64,000 bases of DNA, from assembly GCA_964649085.1 (NCBI GenBank), contig CAZYPN010000024.1, positions 1 to 64,000 on the forward strand, given 5' to 3'. The first letter of the stretch is position 1. The number at the start of each line of letters is the position of its first letter. The notes under the pieces are model-generated. The model made no database searches. It was not told where the DNA came from and saw only the letters and a program-made list of their open reading frames with translations. This document shows, piece after piece, positions 34,932-43,391 of this stretch. Origin of the DNA: JADMJV01 sp964649085. GTDB taxonomy: Bacteria > Vulcanimicrobiota > Xenobia > Xenobiales > JADMJV01. Both the position numbers and the translations under genes were made by a program.

Positions 34932-36170
34932 GTGAAGTTCCACTATCGCGCTCTGAATGCCGAAGGCAAACCTCAGGAAGGCGTGCTTGAGGTTGAAGAT
35001 CAGGTATCTGCCATCCAGTCTCTGCGCGAGCAGGGCATGGTGCCTTTGCTCATCGAGCAGGAAAAATCGGCAACGCCGGCCTCGGCCTCGAAGATGTCCG
35101 CCACCGAGTGGTTCGGGGTTTCCTCCCAGACGGTGTGCAATTTCACCCGCAACTTCTCCGAACTGCTCGACACCGGCATTCCCGTGGTGGCCAGCCTGGA
35201 TGCGCTTTCTCAGTACACCCCCAGCCCCCGGCTGCGCCAGACGATGAGCGAAATTTCGGCTGACATTCAACGCGGCCAGGGGATGGCCCAGGCCTTTTCC
35301 AAGTTTCCCGACATTTTCAACGCTACCTATGTCAATCTGCTGCGAGTGGGCGAGGTCACGGGCAACCTCCCTCAGGTCACCTCGCAACTGGCCGACTATC
35401 TGGAGCGCGACCAGGAAACGCGCAACAAGATTCGCATGGCCATGACCTATCCGATTTTCATTCTGATCTTCAGCAGCGTGCTGCTCTGGCTCATGGTTGC
35501 CTTCTTGCTGCCGGGTTTTGCTCCCATGTGGCAAGAAGCCGGCCTCGACCTTCACAAGTACCCGGTAACGCTGGTGCTGATGCAGATGAGCGCCATTACG
35601 CATAACCTCTGGGACGAGTTGGGCTTGCTGGTGTTGGTGGGTTTGCTGCTCACGGCGCTGCGTCGGGTGATGACCTCGCAGCAGGGTCGCCACTGGATGG
35701 ACGGGGTCTTGCTCAAGCTGCCCGTGTTCGGTGGTATGGTGTCACTGGCCACGATGGCCCGACTCACCTCGACGCTGGGCATTATGCTCAATAGCGGGGT
35801 CTCCTTGATCGAGGCTCTGGAGAACGCCGGCAAAGCCAGCGGCAATCAGGCCGCCGAGGCTGCCGTCGAGCAAGTCAAAAGGGACGTGCTGGAAGGCAAG
35901 CCGCTGAGCACGGGCCTGAGCCGCAGCAACTTTTTCCCGCCGATGTTCGTGCAGATGGTGTCCATCGGAGAGAAGAGCGGACAGATCGGCAAGATGCTCC
36001 CGCGCGTGGCCCGTCACTATGAAGTGCAGCTCGATACCGCTGTAAAGAGCTTCTCCACGCTGATCGAACCCCTGATGATGGTCTTTGTCGGCGGTATTGT
36101 CTTCACGTTCATTATCGGAGTCTTCCTGCCCATTATGGGCGTGGTCCAGGCACTCCAGAACCAGATGTAG
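34932..36170 (+). CDS. Type IV pilus / type II secretion inner-membrane platform protein (PilC/GspF)
   Basis: The product is 412 residues, the standard length. It opens with the short N-terminal domain (KFHYRALNAEGKPQEGVLE) and has two T2SSF domains, each with the pattern of NFTRNFSELLDTGIPVVASL and MARLTSTLGIMLNSGVSLIEAL. Three membrane segments are present: IFILIFSSVLLWLMVAFLLPGF, LGLLVLVGLLLTAL and MMVFVGGIVFTFIIGVFLPI. It anchors the assembly ATPase encoded next. The GTG at 34932 is chosen because it begins the conserved N-terminus and has GGAG upstream. Confidence 0.95.
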   Translation: MKFHYRALNAEGKPQEGVLEVEDQVSAIQSLREQGMVPLLIEQEKSATPASASKMSATEWFGVSSQTVCNFTRNFSELLDTGIPVVASLDALSQYTPSPRLRQTMSEISADIQRGQGMAQAFSKFPDIFNATYVNLLRVGEVTGNLPQVTSQLADYLERDQETRNKIRMAMTYPIFILIFSSVLLWLMVAFLLPGFAPMWQEAGLDLHKYPVTLVLMQMSAITHNLWDELGLLVLVGLLLTALRRVMTSQQGRHWMDGVLLKLPVFGGMVSLATMARLTSTLGIMLNSGVSLIEALENAGKASGNQAAEAAVEQVKRDVLEGKPLSTGLSRSNFFPPMFVQMVSIGEKSGQIGKMLPRVARHYEVQLDTAVKSFSTLIEPLMMVFVGGIVFTFIIGVFLPIMGVVQALQNQM

Positions 36171-36180
36171 GAGGCCCCGA

Positions 36181-37713
36181 TTGTCGGATCCCAGCGTAGA
36201 CCTTAGCAGCATTCCCCTCGACCGAGAGGTCGGTCAGTTATTGCGGGCCGACATTTGTCGAAAGATTCGAGGGGTGGCCATCGGCCGGGTTGACAACACG
36301 CTGGTGGTGGCTGTTGAGGACGCCACCGACCCGGCCATTTACGACCTGATCGACGTCAGTACCGATCACGCCTTCAAGGCCAACCTGGTGCAGGCCGATC
36401 GAGCACTGATCCAGCTGGCTCACGAATACATCTTCAGCGTGCCGCTGGCTCGACTGGGAGAACCCTGGAAGCAATGGCTGGACACCAAGCGTCTGCAGAA
36501 TGAAAAGCTGGCCACGGCCGGCCAGGAGGTCGGCGGCAACGCCGTTGAGCTTGCCGATCGGCTGCTGAAGGAAGCCATCGCCGTGGGCGCCAGTGACGTC
36601 CATCTGGAAACGTTTCAGAGTCATCTGCGGGTTCGTTTTCGACAGGACGGGCTCTTGCGGGTTGTCGATGAGATCTACGATCTCGATCTGGCCCATGCGC
36701 TGATCAAGCGATTGAAGGTCATGGCCAACATGGACATCACCCAGGAACGACTCACCCAGGGTGGGCGCATCAGCGTGGAAATCGCCGGACGAGGGTTTGA
36801 CTTACGTTGCAGCATTGTGCCCGTTCCCAGTGGCGAGAGTCTGGTGATGAGGTTGCTGTCCAAAGGTTCCTTCAATACCACACTCGAGGATTTGGGGTTC
36901 TCTGCGGCTCAACTGGCCGTGTTTAAGAGTATGATCGAGCGTCCCCACGGCCTGATCCTCACCAGCGGCCCGACCGGATCGGGAAAATCAACCACCCTCT
37001 ATGCCAGCCTGAAGTCCATTGCGCGCGACGACCGCAAGCTGCTTACGGTCGAAGACCCGATTGAATACGAGATGCCTGGCATCATTCAGGTGCAGACGCA
37101 CACCAGCGCCACCGATCCGGAAAAGCGCGTCACCTTTGCCAGCGCGCTGCGCGAATTCTTGCGCCAGGACCCCGACGTGATTCTGGTGGGTGAAATTCGC
37201 GACCCGGAAACGGCCAGCATCTCCATTCAGGCCGCCCTGACCGGACATCTGGTGTTGAGCACCATTCACACCAACGACGCCGTGGGCATCGTGAACCGAT
37301 TGAAGAATCAGGGCGTTCCGGCCTTTATGATCGCCAGTACGCTTTTGGGGGGCATCGCTCAGCGACTGATTCGGCGCCTTTGCAGCCACTGCAAACGACC
37401 AGCCCCATTGGACGAAGAGATTCTGGCCATGATGAATCAGGACCAACTCAGCGACATTCAGGCCTTTCAGGCCCGCGGTTGCGAGCATTGCCGCGACAGC
37501 GGCTACAAAGGGCGGGTGGGGCTCTATGAGATGCTCAGGGTCAATAATGAAATTCGTGAACTGATCGAGCAGAACGCTACCGCGCTGCAGATCCGTCAGG
37601 CCGCTCGTCGCCAGGGCCTGAAGACTCTGTGGCAGGACGGCCTGCGCAAAGTGGCCTCGGGATTGGTCAGCCTGGAAGAAGTGAAGCGCGTATGTCAGGC
37701 CGAGGAAGACTAG
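36181..37713 (+). CDS. Type IV pilus / type II secretion assembly ATPase (PilB/GspE)
   Basis: The product is 510 residues. It has the N-terminal T2SSE domain, Walker A in LTSGPTGSGKSTTLYASL, the Asp box, Walker B in DPDVILVGEIRDPETA, and the C-terminal zinc-binding CxxC pairs (LCSHCKRP and GCEHCRDSGYKGR) typical of GspE/PilB extension ATPases rather than PilT. The TTG at 36181 is preceded by AGGAGG and lies ten bases after pilC. It powers pilus or pseudopilus assembly on the cytoplasmic side. Confidence 0.95.
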   Translation: MSDPSVDLSSIPLDREVGQLLRADICRKIRGVAIGRVDNTLVVAVEDATDPAIYDLIDVSTDHAFKANLVQADRALIQLAHEYIFSVPLARLGEPWKQWLDTKRLQNEKLATAGQEVGGNAVELADRLLKEAIAVGASDVHLETFQSHLRVRFRQDGLLRVVDEIYDLDLAHALIKRLKVMANMDITQERLTQGGRISVEIAGRGFDLRCSIVPVPSGESLVMRLLSKGSFNTTLEDLGFSAAQLAVFKSMIERPHGLILTSGPTGSGKSTTLYASLKSIARDDRKLLTVEDPIEYEMPGIIQVQTHTSATDPEKRVTFASALREFLRQDPDVILVGEIRDPETASISIQAALTGHLVLSTIHTNDAVGIVNRLKNQGVPAFMIASTLLGGIAQRLIRRLCSHCKRPAPLDEEILAMMNQDQLSDIQAFQARGCEHCRDSGYKGRVGLYEMLRVNNEIRELIEQNATALQIRQAARRQGLKTLWQDGLRKVASGLVSLEEVKRVCQAEED

Positions 37714-38153
37714 CCTTCACAGTGCTTGAGGGCCTTGTGGCCATGGCCCTGGTGGTCACGGCTCTGCTGACACTGTTGTCGGTTTTTCTTCTCAGCGATC
37801 GCCACGCCCGAGCAAATCGCGACGACATCCTGGCCCGCACGGTGGCCAACTCGGCCCAGGACGAACTGTTATCTCGCGGCCTGGGGGACACCCGACTGCC
37901 CTGCGACTGGGAGCTTCTCTCGGGCAAGACGGGCTATCAGCGCATCTATCGCATGCCGGTTCACGTCGAAGGGCGGGCTGCTGCACCTTTAGAGTATCGC
38001 GTCGAGGCCACCCCGGGAGTCGAGGGCGACGGCAGCTTTTTCACCAACAAGTCGAATGAGATGAGCGATCAGGTGCATGTCCTGGTGGCCTGGACCGGGC
38101 CCAAAGGTCGTCAGAAACGTCTGGAGTTCGATCTGACGGTGAGTGCTCGATGA
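37692..38153 (+). CDS. Prepilin-like minor pseudopilin (GspI/PilV type)
   Basis: The product is 153 residues with a type III signal sequence: a short basic leader, then FTVLEGLVAMALVVTALLTLL. The essential Glu at position +5 is present, but the residue before the Phe is Ala (GRLA-F), where prepilin peptidase normally needs Gly. This may slow or change processing. The ATG overlaps the ATPase stop region and the stop overlaps the next start (ATGA at 38150-38153). The C-terminal part is beta-rich. Confidence 0.82.
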   Translation: MSGRGRLAFTVLEGLVAMALVVTALLTLLSVFLLSDRHARANRDDILARTVANSAQDELLSRGLGDTRLPCDWELLSGKTGYQRIYRMPVHVEGRAAAPLEYRVEATPGVEGDGSFFTNKSNEMSDQVHVLVAWTGPKGRQKRLEFDLTVSAR

Positions 38154-38893
38154 AGGCACGCGGGTTTTCGTTGCTTGAGGTGATGTTCGCCATGTTGTTC
38201 TTGGTGTTGCTTACGGGCACCATCACGGCCGTTTTCGGTGTGGGGCGCAGCGCCTTCGAGGCCGCCAACCAGGACTACGAGCTGGGCGAAGAGGCCGCCG
38301 AGGCGCGCCAATGGCTGCGGGCTGAGCTGGCCTACACCAACTGGAGCAGCCTGACGCTGGGGCTTCAGAGGAACGCGCTGGCCTTCGCCTCGGCCGACCC
38401 TCCCGGCCAGCTCGGCAACGTTGAGTTCTCCAAATACGGCCACCCCCGCTGGCAGAAGTTCGTCCAATATTACCTGGAGCCCGAGCCCAATCGCCCAGAA
38501 CTTTCGCGACTGATGCGGGCCGAGCGGGTCTATGAATCCTCACGCAGCGCCATGCCCTGGGCTCTGGGAGTTGGCGACATTGAAAGGCCGATCGGCACGG
38601 GACGGGCGGTGTTGCAGAATGTCGTTTCCAACCGATACCGCTTGGGAACCGTGGCCGATGAGGTGGCGGTGGTGGGGGGTAATCAGGATGACGGCGGATT
38701 CAAGGTGGCGCTGGTGGAGCGCAACCAGCCCCACCTGGCCAGCACGGCCTCGCGCCTGGTGCAGCGCCCCAGCGGCGACAGCTTTGCCACAACGGGCCTT
38801 GTCGATGTTCAGTTGCAGGTGGCCGAGTTGAATGAAAGGACCGGAAAATGGACCACACTGTTGATCGGCTTTCGCGTCTTTCCGCAAAACTGA
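38150..38893 (+). CDS. Prepilin-like minor pseudopilin (GspJ/PilW type)
   Basis: The product is 247 residues. A textbook prepilin N-terminus is present: KARG then FSLLEVMFAMLFLVLLTGT, with Gly at -1 and Glu at +5. The soluble part is long, as in GspJ or PilW. Together with the GspI-like protein it would form the tip complex that starts pilus or pseudopilus assembly. The major pilin, the retraction ATPase and the secretin are not in the window. Confidence 0.85.
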   Translation: MKARGFSLLEVMFAMLFLVLLTGTITAVFGVGRSAFEAANQDYELGEEAAEARQWLRAELAYTNWSSLTLGLQRNALAFASADPPGQLGNVEFSKYGHPRWQKFVQYYLEPEPNRPELSRLMRAERVYESSRSAMPWALGVGDIERPIGTGRAVLQNVVSNRYRLGTVADEVAVVGGNQDDGGFKVALVERNQPHLASTASRLVQRPSGDSFATTGLVDVQLQVAELNERTGKWTTLLIGFRVFPQN

Positions 38894-39312
38894 CGCTGCT
38901 GGCCTGTTTGTGGACTCAGCCAGTCGTGCTCTGGGCCCAGCCGGCCAACCCGCAATTGGAACAGATGCAGCGCGAACTCAACCTCGACGAAGCTCAGGTC
39001 GAATCGGTGCGACAGGCCATGGAACAATCGCACGCCCGGCAGGAGCAGGATAAAGCTGCGGTCGAGGCCCAGATCGAAGCGCTGTTGACCCCGCTGCAGA
39101 AACAGGTGCTCGACGACTCAAAACAGCGCGGTGCGCCTCGCAGCGTGAACAGCCTGATCCTGACCCCCGAGCAACGCCAGCAGATTCGGGCCTTGCAAGA
39201 TGCCCGCTTTGAACGTCTGATGCAGGCTCGACGGGCTTTTCAGCAACAGGTTCGAGCTATGCTCAACCCCGAGCAGCAGCGGTTGCTCGACTCCAAGAGG
39301 TCTACCCTCTAG
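38848..39312 (+). CDS. Periplasmic LTxxQ-repeat protein (Spy/CpxP-like)
   Basis: The product is 154 residues. An N-terminal signal segment (LTLLACLWTQPVVLWA) leads into a helical, Gln/Glu-rich mature protein. Three LTxxQ-like motifs are visible: LTPLQKQVL, LTPEQRQQI and LNPEQQRLL, the mark of the Spy/CpxP chaperone group that senses or buffers envelope stress. The start lies 46 bases inside the previous gene, so it belongs to the pilus operon. Its 3' end meets the convergent gene within five bases. Confidence 0.82.
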   Translation: MDHTVDRLSRLSAKLTLLACLWTQPVVLWAQPANPQLEQMQRELNLDEAQVESVRQAMEQSHARQEQDKAAVEAQIEALLTPLQKQVLDDSKQRGAPRSVNSLILTPEQRQQIRALQDARFERLMQARRAFQQQVRAMLNPEQQRLLDSKRSTL

Positions 39313-39316
39313 CTGG

Positions 39317-42300
39317 CTAGGGTCGCCAGCCTTTGCCCATCACCCAGGCCGTGCCGGAGGTGCAGTCAAAGGGCGTACCTCCCCAGGGAGTCAGTGGATA
39401 GACAATGTCCTGGAAAATTTCTTCCATGCCCTGGAAGCTCTCGGGCACGTTCACGTCGGTCCCATAGTCGTTGGCCCTGGGGGGCAGGTAGAGGGAGGCC
39501 GCCGTGAAGTAGGGCTGAAAGTAGAGGTCGTTGCAGCGAATGTTGCCCGTCAGGCTGATCAGCGAGCCCAGCACCCTTCGGCAGTGGATTTCGATGTCGC
39601 CCCGGGCCAGGAACAGTCCCGCAGCAGTGCCGTTCTCTTCGCCCGTGCCGATTTCCAGCGATTTGCCGGCATAGACCAGCACTCCGGCCTGTTCGGCTCC
39701 GCCCGCTTCATTGCCCCGCGAGAGTTCCTCGCGGATTTTGCCACGCAGAACCCTCAACAACTGCCGGAGGGCTTCGCCCAGGCGCATTTTGATTCGCTCT
39801 TTGACTTTGTCGACGATCTTTTCGGCGACCTTTTCCACCAACTTGCCCAACGATTGCGAACTTTTGCCCGGGCTCAGGCTGCCGCTGCCACAGGAGCCGG
39901 TGGGAATACCTTCGGAAATGATTTCGTTGATGATGGTGGAGATGGCGATGTTGATCACATCCTTCACCAGGGTGGGCAGCACTTCGTTTTCGAACTCGTC
40001 CACCGTTTCCTTGAGCATCTCTTTGGAGAGTTCGTCCCAGGAAGCGTCCGCCAGGGGACGGAACACGCCGGCCTCTTCCAGCAGGCCGGGATTTTTGGGA
40101 ACCATCGGCACGCAGCCCGGACCCAGCAGCCACCAGCTACACTGGGTGACCAGGTTGGGGCCCAGCACGGCGTTCAGCTCGACCTTGTAGAGGCTGGAGA
40201 GGGGGTCGAACAGCTTGGGCAGGCAGTTGCCATACATCAGGGGGATGGGCCAGGGCCCCTGGAGCAAGAACTCGGCCAGTTCGGGAATGACGACGAAGGT
40301 GGTGCAATAGTCGGCAAACCAGCACTTGCGCGTGCTGAAAGGGCCCACGAATCGGGCTGCCACCGCATAGGCATCTTGAAAGAAAGGGGCGATGAAGCGG
40401 TCGAGGGCGTCGCGCAGCTCTTCGAGCCCATGATCGGTGTAGTATTTCAGCAGTTCATCCACCGCTACACCCGTGGCCGTGCCGTGCTTGAGCTTGAGGT
40501 TGCCCTGGCAAAACAGGCCGCTGGTAATGGGGTGCTGGCTTCCCAGACGACTGCCCAGAGCCAGGCTGCCCAGGGTTTCGTCGCCCTCGGCCTGGAGGTC
40601 GCCGGTGACCACCAGCGTGGCCCCCTCCTCCAGGAGGATACGGCCCGAGGGGTAGAAAAAATCGTCCTCTTCGGGGGGCGACTTGTCGGCAAAGTTGTAG
40701 GCCCACTCCTCGGGCGTCGGTCGCTTGAGCACCAGATTGCCCTCGACCACCATGGTGGCTCCCCGTTGCACCCAGAGGTCGCCCTTCACCGTGAAGGTGG
40801 AAACCTTGCCGGCAGGACTGCTCCACTTCAGCGAACGTCCCCGGGGAACGTTCCAGGTGGCGCATAGCACAAAGCCGCCGTCGGAGGTGAATTGAGCTTG
40901 TGAGAGTTTGCTGCTCGCATCGTAGTTGCCGGTAGGGCCGCGGTCGACGAAATGCACCAGGCGACAGGCGGTGGTGAAATCTTCGAAGATCGTATCCAGA
41001 TAGCCGGCCTTGGCCTGTCCCCGAATCAGGTCGAAGAGGGCTTTGGCGGCGTCGAAGCCGACTGTGATGAACTTCTCAACGAACTCGACGTAGGACCAAC
41101 CGAAGGTTTTGAAGAGCTCTTCGTCGGTCGTGGTTTCGGGAGGTTTGGCCACGGCGCACGAGATAATTTTGTTGAGGATATCCTTAAGCGGACCGCCGAT
41201 CAGGTCGTAGACAGCGTTGACGGCGTCTCCCAGAGCCTTTTCGGCGTCGTTCAGGCGATCTTTGGCTTCCTCATATTTCTTCTTGGCCGCCTTCTCGTCG
41301 CCGGTCAGCGCGTCCCAGGCGGCCTCCAGCAAGTCGCCCAGCGATTCGCCAAGATCTTCAACGGTTTTGGCCAGATCGTCGACGGTGCGCACGGCGTCTT
41401 TCCATACCCGCATGGGGTTCAGCAGTTGGAACAGGTCTTCAAAGGTCTTCAGATTGATGGCATTGGTGAAGTTCGGCGGGTAGGGCACGTGGAACAGGAT
41501 GGCCACATAGCCCTCGCCTTCAGCGATGCCGGGAACGGGGAACAGCGGAAACGAGCAGGCCTGTTCAAGAGAAAAGATGGCCATCGGGTTCTGGCGGCCG
41601 GTGAACATGTTGTAGATGCCCGAAGGTGTCAGCGGTTTACCCACGATCCAGGCGGTTTTGTCCAGGGCCCTGGCGCGCAACTGCGCGATAGCCCCGTTGG
41701 GGCCGTCGATGTTCTGAAAAAGCCGTTGCGAGAAGTTGTCGCGAACTTTGAGTCCGCTACGAGCCTCGGTGCCTGTGGGCGCGGTAATACGCCCCTGAGC
41801 GCTGTAGAGTCGAGCTACGGGGGCTTTGCCCTCTACCCCCACGTTGTCGCGAGCTGCTACGGCCACTGGAACGGCGCTCCAAAAGGCCTCGGAGAAACAG
41901 CCCGAATTGCTGAAATCGGTATCGATAGCCGGATTGACCTGATGAACCAGGTTGCCCTCGATCTCTATCGAGCCGGCCGGAGCGTAGGCGGCATAGGGCA
42001 GGCCGGCAGCGATTTGCGAGGTGAAACTCTTGCCTGAGGGCAACCGGGCCTGCACGGTGCTGACCTGGGCCGGGGCCTTTTGACCGTCGAGTACGGTATG
42101 CAGGGCGGCGTCGTCGTAGCCCACCCGACCGAATGGGTCCTGGCGCACATAGTCGAAGAGTTTTGAGGAGATCAGCAGTTGGCTCTCGGGCACATCGAGC
42201 CGAGAGGTTCCCAGATTTCCATCGCCCCAAGTGACATAAGCTGGCATCTCCGTGCCGGGGGCCTGAAAACGCTCCTTGCCCTTCAACAGACTGGGGTTGT

Positions 42301-42508
42301 AATCCAGAGACTTGCCGCGCATGGCCGAGAGCACAGCGGCTTCGGATTCCAGCCCGGCCCGGGTCGAGTCGAACTGGCGCAGCACCGTCAGCCTTTGCAG
42401 GCTGGAGCCTTTGAGCGAAGTGATCAGGCCCAGCGTCAGGGTCAGCAGGACGAACACCAGCGTTATCGCCAGGATCAGTAGAAAGGCACGCCTGCGGGCA
42501 CGGAACAT
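39317..42508 (-). CDS. Large PilX-like envelope protein with bactofilin-like beta-helix segments
   Basis: The product is 1063 residues. The start is PilX-like: short basic leader and a single helix (FLLILAITLVFVLLTLTLGL), then a polar helix with Arg/Glu. The middle contains polymer-forming, bactofilin-like strands (VSTFTVKGDLWVQRGATMVV and ILLEEGATLVVTGDLQAEGD). A charged helical insert (about residues 370-430) and a long C-terminal part with eight or more cysteines follow. Since a type IV pilus operon ends just opposite, I infer a role in the same machine, possibly as a surface or tip protein, but this is not proven. It follows the small ORF 42549-42710 by 40 bases on the same strand. Confidence 0.75.
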   Translation of the reverse strand: MFRARRRAFLLILAITLVFVLLTLTLGLITSLKGSSLQRLTVLRQFDSTRAGLESEAAVLSAMRGKSLDYNPSLLKGKERFQAPGTEMPAYVTWGDGNLGTSRLDVPESQLLISSKLFDYVRQDPFGRVGYDDAALHTVLDGQKAPAQVSTVQARLPSGKSFTSQIAAGLPYAAYAPAGSIEIEGNLVHQVNPAIDTDFSNSGCFSEAFWSAVPVAVAARDNVGVEGKAPVARLYSAQGRITAPTGTEARSGLKVRDNFSQRLFQNIDGPNGAIAQLRARALDKTAWIVGKPLTPSGIYNMFTGRQNPMAIFSLEQACSFPLFPVPGIAEGEGYVAILFHVPYPPNFTNAINLKTFEDLFQLLNPMRVWKDAVRTVDDLAKTVEDLGESLGDLLEAAWDALTGDEKAAKKKYEEAKDRLNDAEKALGDAVNAVYDLIGGPLKDILNKIISCAVAKPPETTTDEELFKTFGWSYVEFVEKFITVGFDAAKALFDLIRGQAKAGYLDTIFEDFTTACRLVHFVDRGPTGNYDASSKLSQAQFTSDGGFVLCATWNVPRGRSLKWSSPAGKVSTFTVKGDLWVQRGATMVVEGNLVLKRPTPEEWAYNFADKSPPEEDDFFYPSGRILLEEGATLVVTGDLQAEGDETLGSLALGSRLGSQHPITSGLFCQGNLKLKHGTATGVAVDELLKYYTDHGLEELRDALDRFIAPFFQDAYAVAARFVGPFSTRKCWFADYCTTFVVIPELAEFLLQGPWPIPLMYGNCLPKLFDPLSSLYKVELNAVLGPNLVTQCSWWLLGPGCVPMVPKNPGLLEEAGVFRPLADASWDELSKEMLKETVDEFENEVLPTLVKDVINIAISTIINEIISEGIPTGSCGSGSLSPGKSSQSLGKLVEKVAEKIVDKVKERIKMRLGEALRQLLRVLRGKIREELSRGNEAGGAEQAGVLVYAGKSLEIGTGEENGTAAGLFLARGDIEIHCRRVLGSLISLTGNIRCNDLYFQPYFTAASLYLPPRANDYGTDVNVPESFQGMEEIFQDIVYPLTPWGGTPFDCTSGTAWVMGKGWRP

Positions 42509-42548
42509 CCGGCCCCTTTCGCGTCAATCGGAACGACCCCTCCGCTGG

Positions 42549-42710
42549 CTACTCCTCGGCGCTCGGGCGGGCAAAGGCCAGCATTTTCACGCGCCGGCCG
42601 TCGGCCCGACGAACGTCGCGCTCGACTCGGTGCATCTCCTGATCGGGCAGATACTCCACCCAACGAAATCCCTCCCGAAACGCGGCTGCCAGGCTAGAAA
42701 AGACGGTCAC
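42549..42710 (-). CDS. Small coupled ORF, 53 residues, unknown
   Basis: This short frame starts with GTG at 42710, overlapping the stop of the oxygenase gene (GTGA), and has AGGAGG four bases upstream, one of the best ribosome binding sites in the window. The product is basic and amphipathic, with segments EGFRWVEYLPDQEMHRVERD and RADGRRVKMLAFARPSAEE. There is no signal peptide. Coupling and the strong ribosome binding site argue that it is really translated. Function unknown. Confidence 0.7.
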   Translation of the reverse strand: MTVFSSLAAAFREGFRWVEYLPDQEMHRVERDVRRADGRRVKMLAFARPSAEE

Positions 42711-43390
42711 GGCACCTCCTTGATGCAAGTCGAAACCTCGTCGCCCGAGCTTGAGTTCCCGGGTAGAAATTCCTCAAAGCGGCGGGTGCTCTCCAGGTGA
42801 AATTCGGGCAGCCGGGCCAGCAGCGCGTTGGATACTCGGTATTGCTCACACACCAGGGAAACCCGGGGTTGCTCGGGGTCGCCCTCCCAGGCCGTGACTT
42901 CGTGGTCGAGCCAGCCGGCAAAATCCACCAGCGTGTTCACCCGGGGGCGAACCCGGGCCTTGATCAGGGCGTTGCGGTGAAAGACCAGCTCGCCGCCCTG
43001 CATTTCGGCGGGCACGGCCAGGTAGAGCACCGACACCCGCCGGGGAAACGGCACCCTGGTTCCGGCGGGCAAAAACGACATCAACGTTTTGTCGGCGTGG
43101 GGAGCCACCCCCTGGCCTCGCTGGATGACCAGTGGGTTGACGAACAGCACCCTGGACTTGGGGTCGAGCATCTTCTCCAGATAGGCCGGAGCCGAGGGCA
43201 GAATGCGCCCCAGCCGGGGCATTTGAGAACGGTGCAAGAGCATGGAAAAGCCCCGCGTCCCCTCGAACCCGTGGTCGAGGTCGGTGGCCCCCAGATAGGG
43301 CGATTGCAGCACTTCCTCGAGCAACCTCTGACGATGCGCCTCCTCCAGGAAGTTGGGGCGCACGCAATAGGGAACGAGGAAGGAAAGCAA
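42707..43390 (-). CDS. 2-oxoglutarate/Fe(II)-dependent oxygenase (prolyl-4-hydroxylase-like)
   Basis: The product is about 227 residues. The iron triad is readable: HADKT gives HxD and WLDHEVTAWEG the distal His; the Arg in PRVSLVCEQYRV would hold 2-oxoglutarate. A core strand VSVLYLAVPAEMQGGELVFH is typical of P4H-like enzymes that hydroxylate protein side chains. The TTG at 43390 lies two bases after the pheT stop, so this gene belongs to the pheST operon. A role in modifying a translation component is a reasonable guess, since several relatives hydroxylate ribosomal proteins, but nothing here shows the substrate. Confidence 0.8.
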   Translation of the reverse strand: MLSFLVPYCVRPNFLEEAHRQRLLEEVLQSPYLGATDLDHGFEGTRGFSMLLHRSQMPRLGRILPSAPAYLEKMLDPKSRVLFVNPLVIQRGQGVAPHADKTLMSFLPAGTRVPFPRRVSVLYLAVPAEMQGGELVFHRNALIKARVRPRVNTLVDFAGWLDHEVTAWEGDPEQPRVSLVCEQYRVSNALLARLPEFHLESTRRFEEFLPGNSSSGDEVSTCIKEVP

Positions 43391-43391
43391 G

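Noticed and set aside
34839..35693. N-terminal extension of the double methyltransferase
   Set aside because: It crosses the pilC gene on the other strand and has no methyltransferase-like sequence; the ATG at 34838 with GAAGGTG upstream fits the domain start.
38872..39312. LTxxQ protein as a pilin-operon specific chaperone
   Set aside because: The overlap with the pseudopilin gene shows co-expression only; nothing in the sequence ties it to pilins, so I keep the general annotation.
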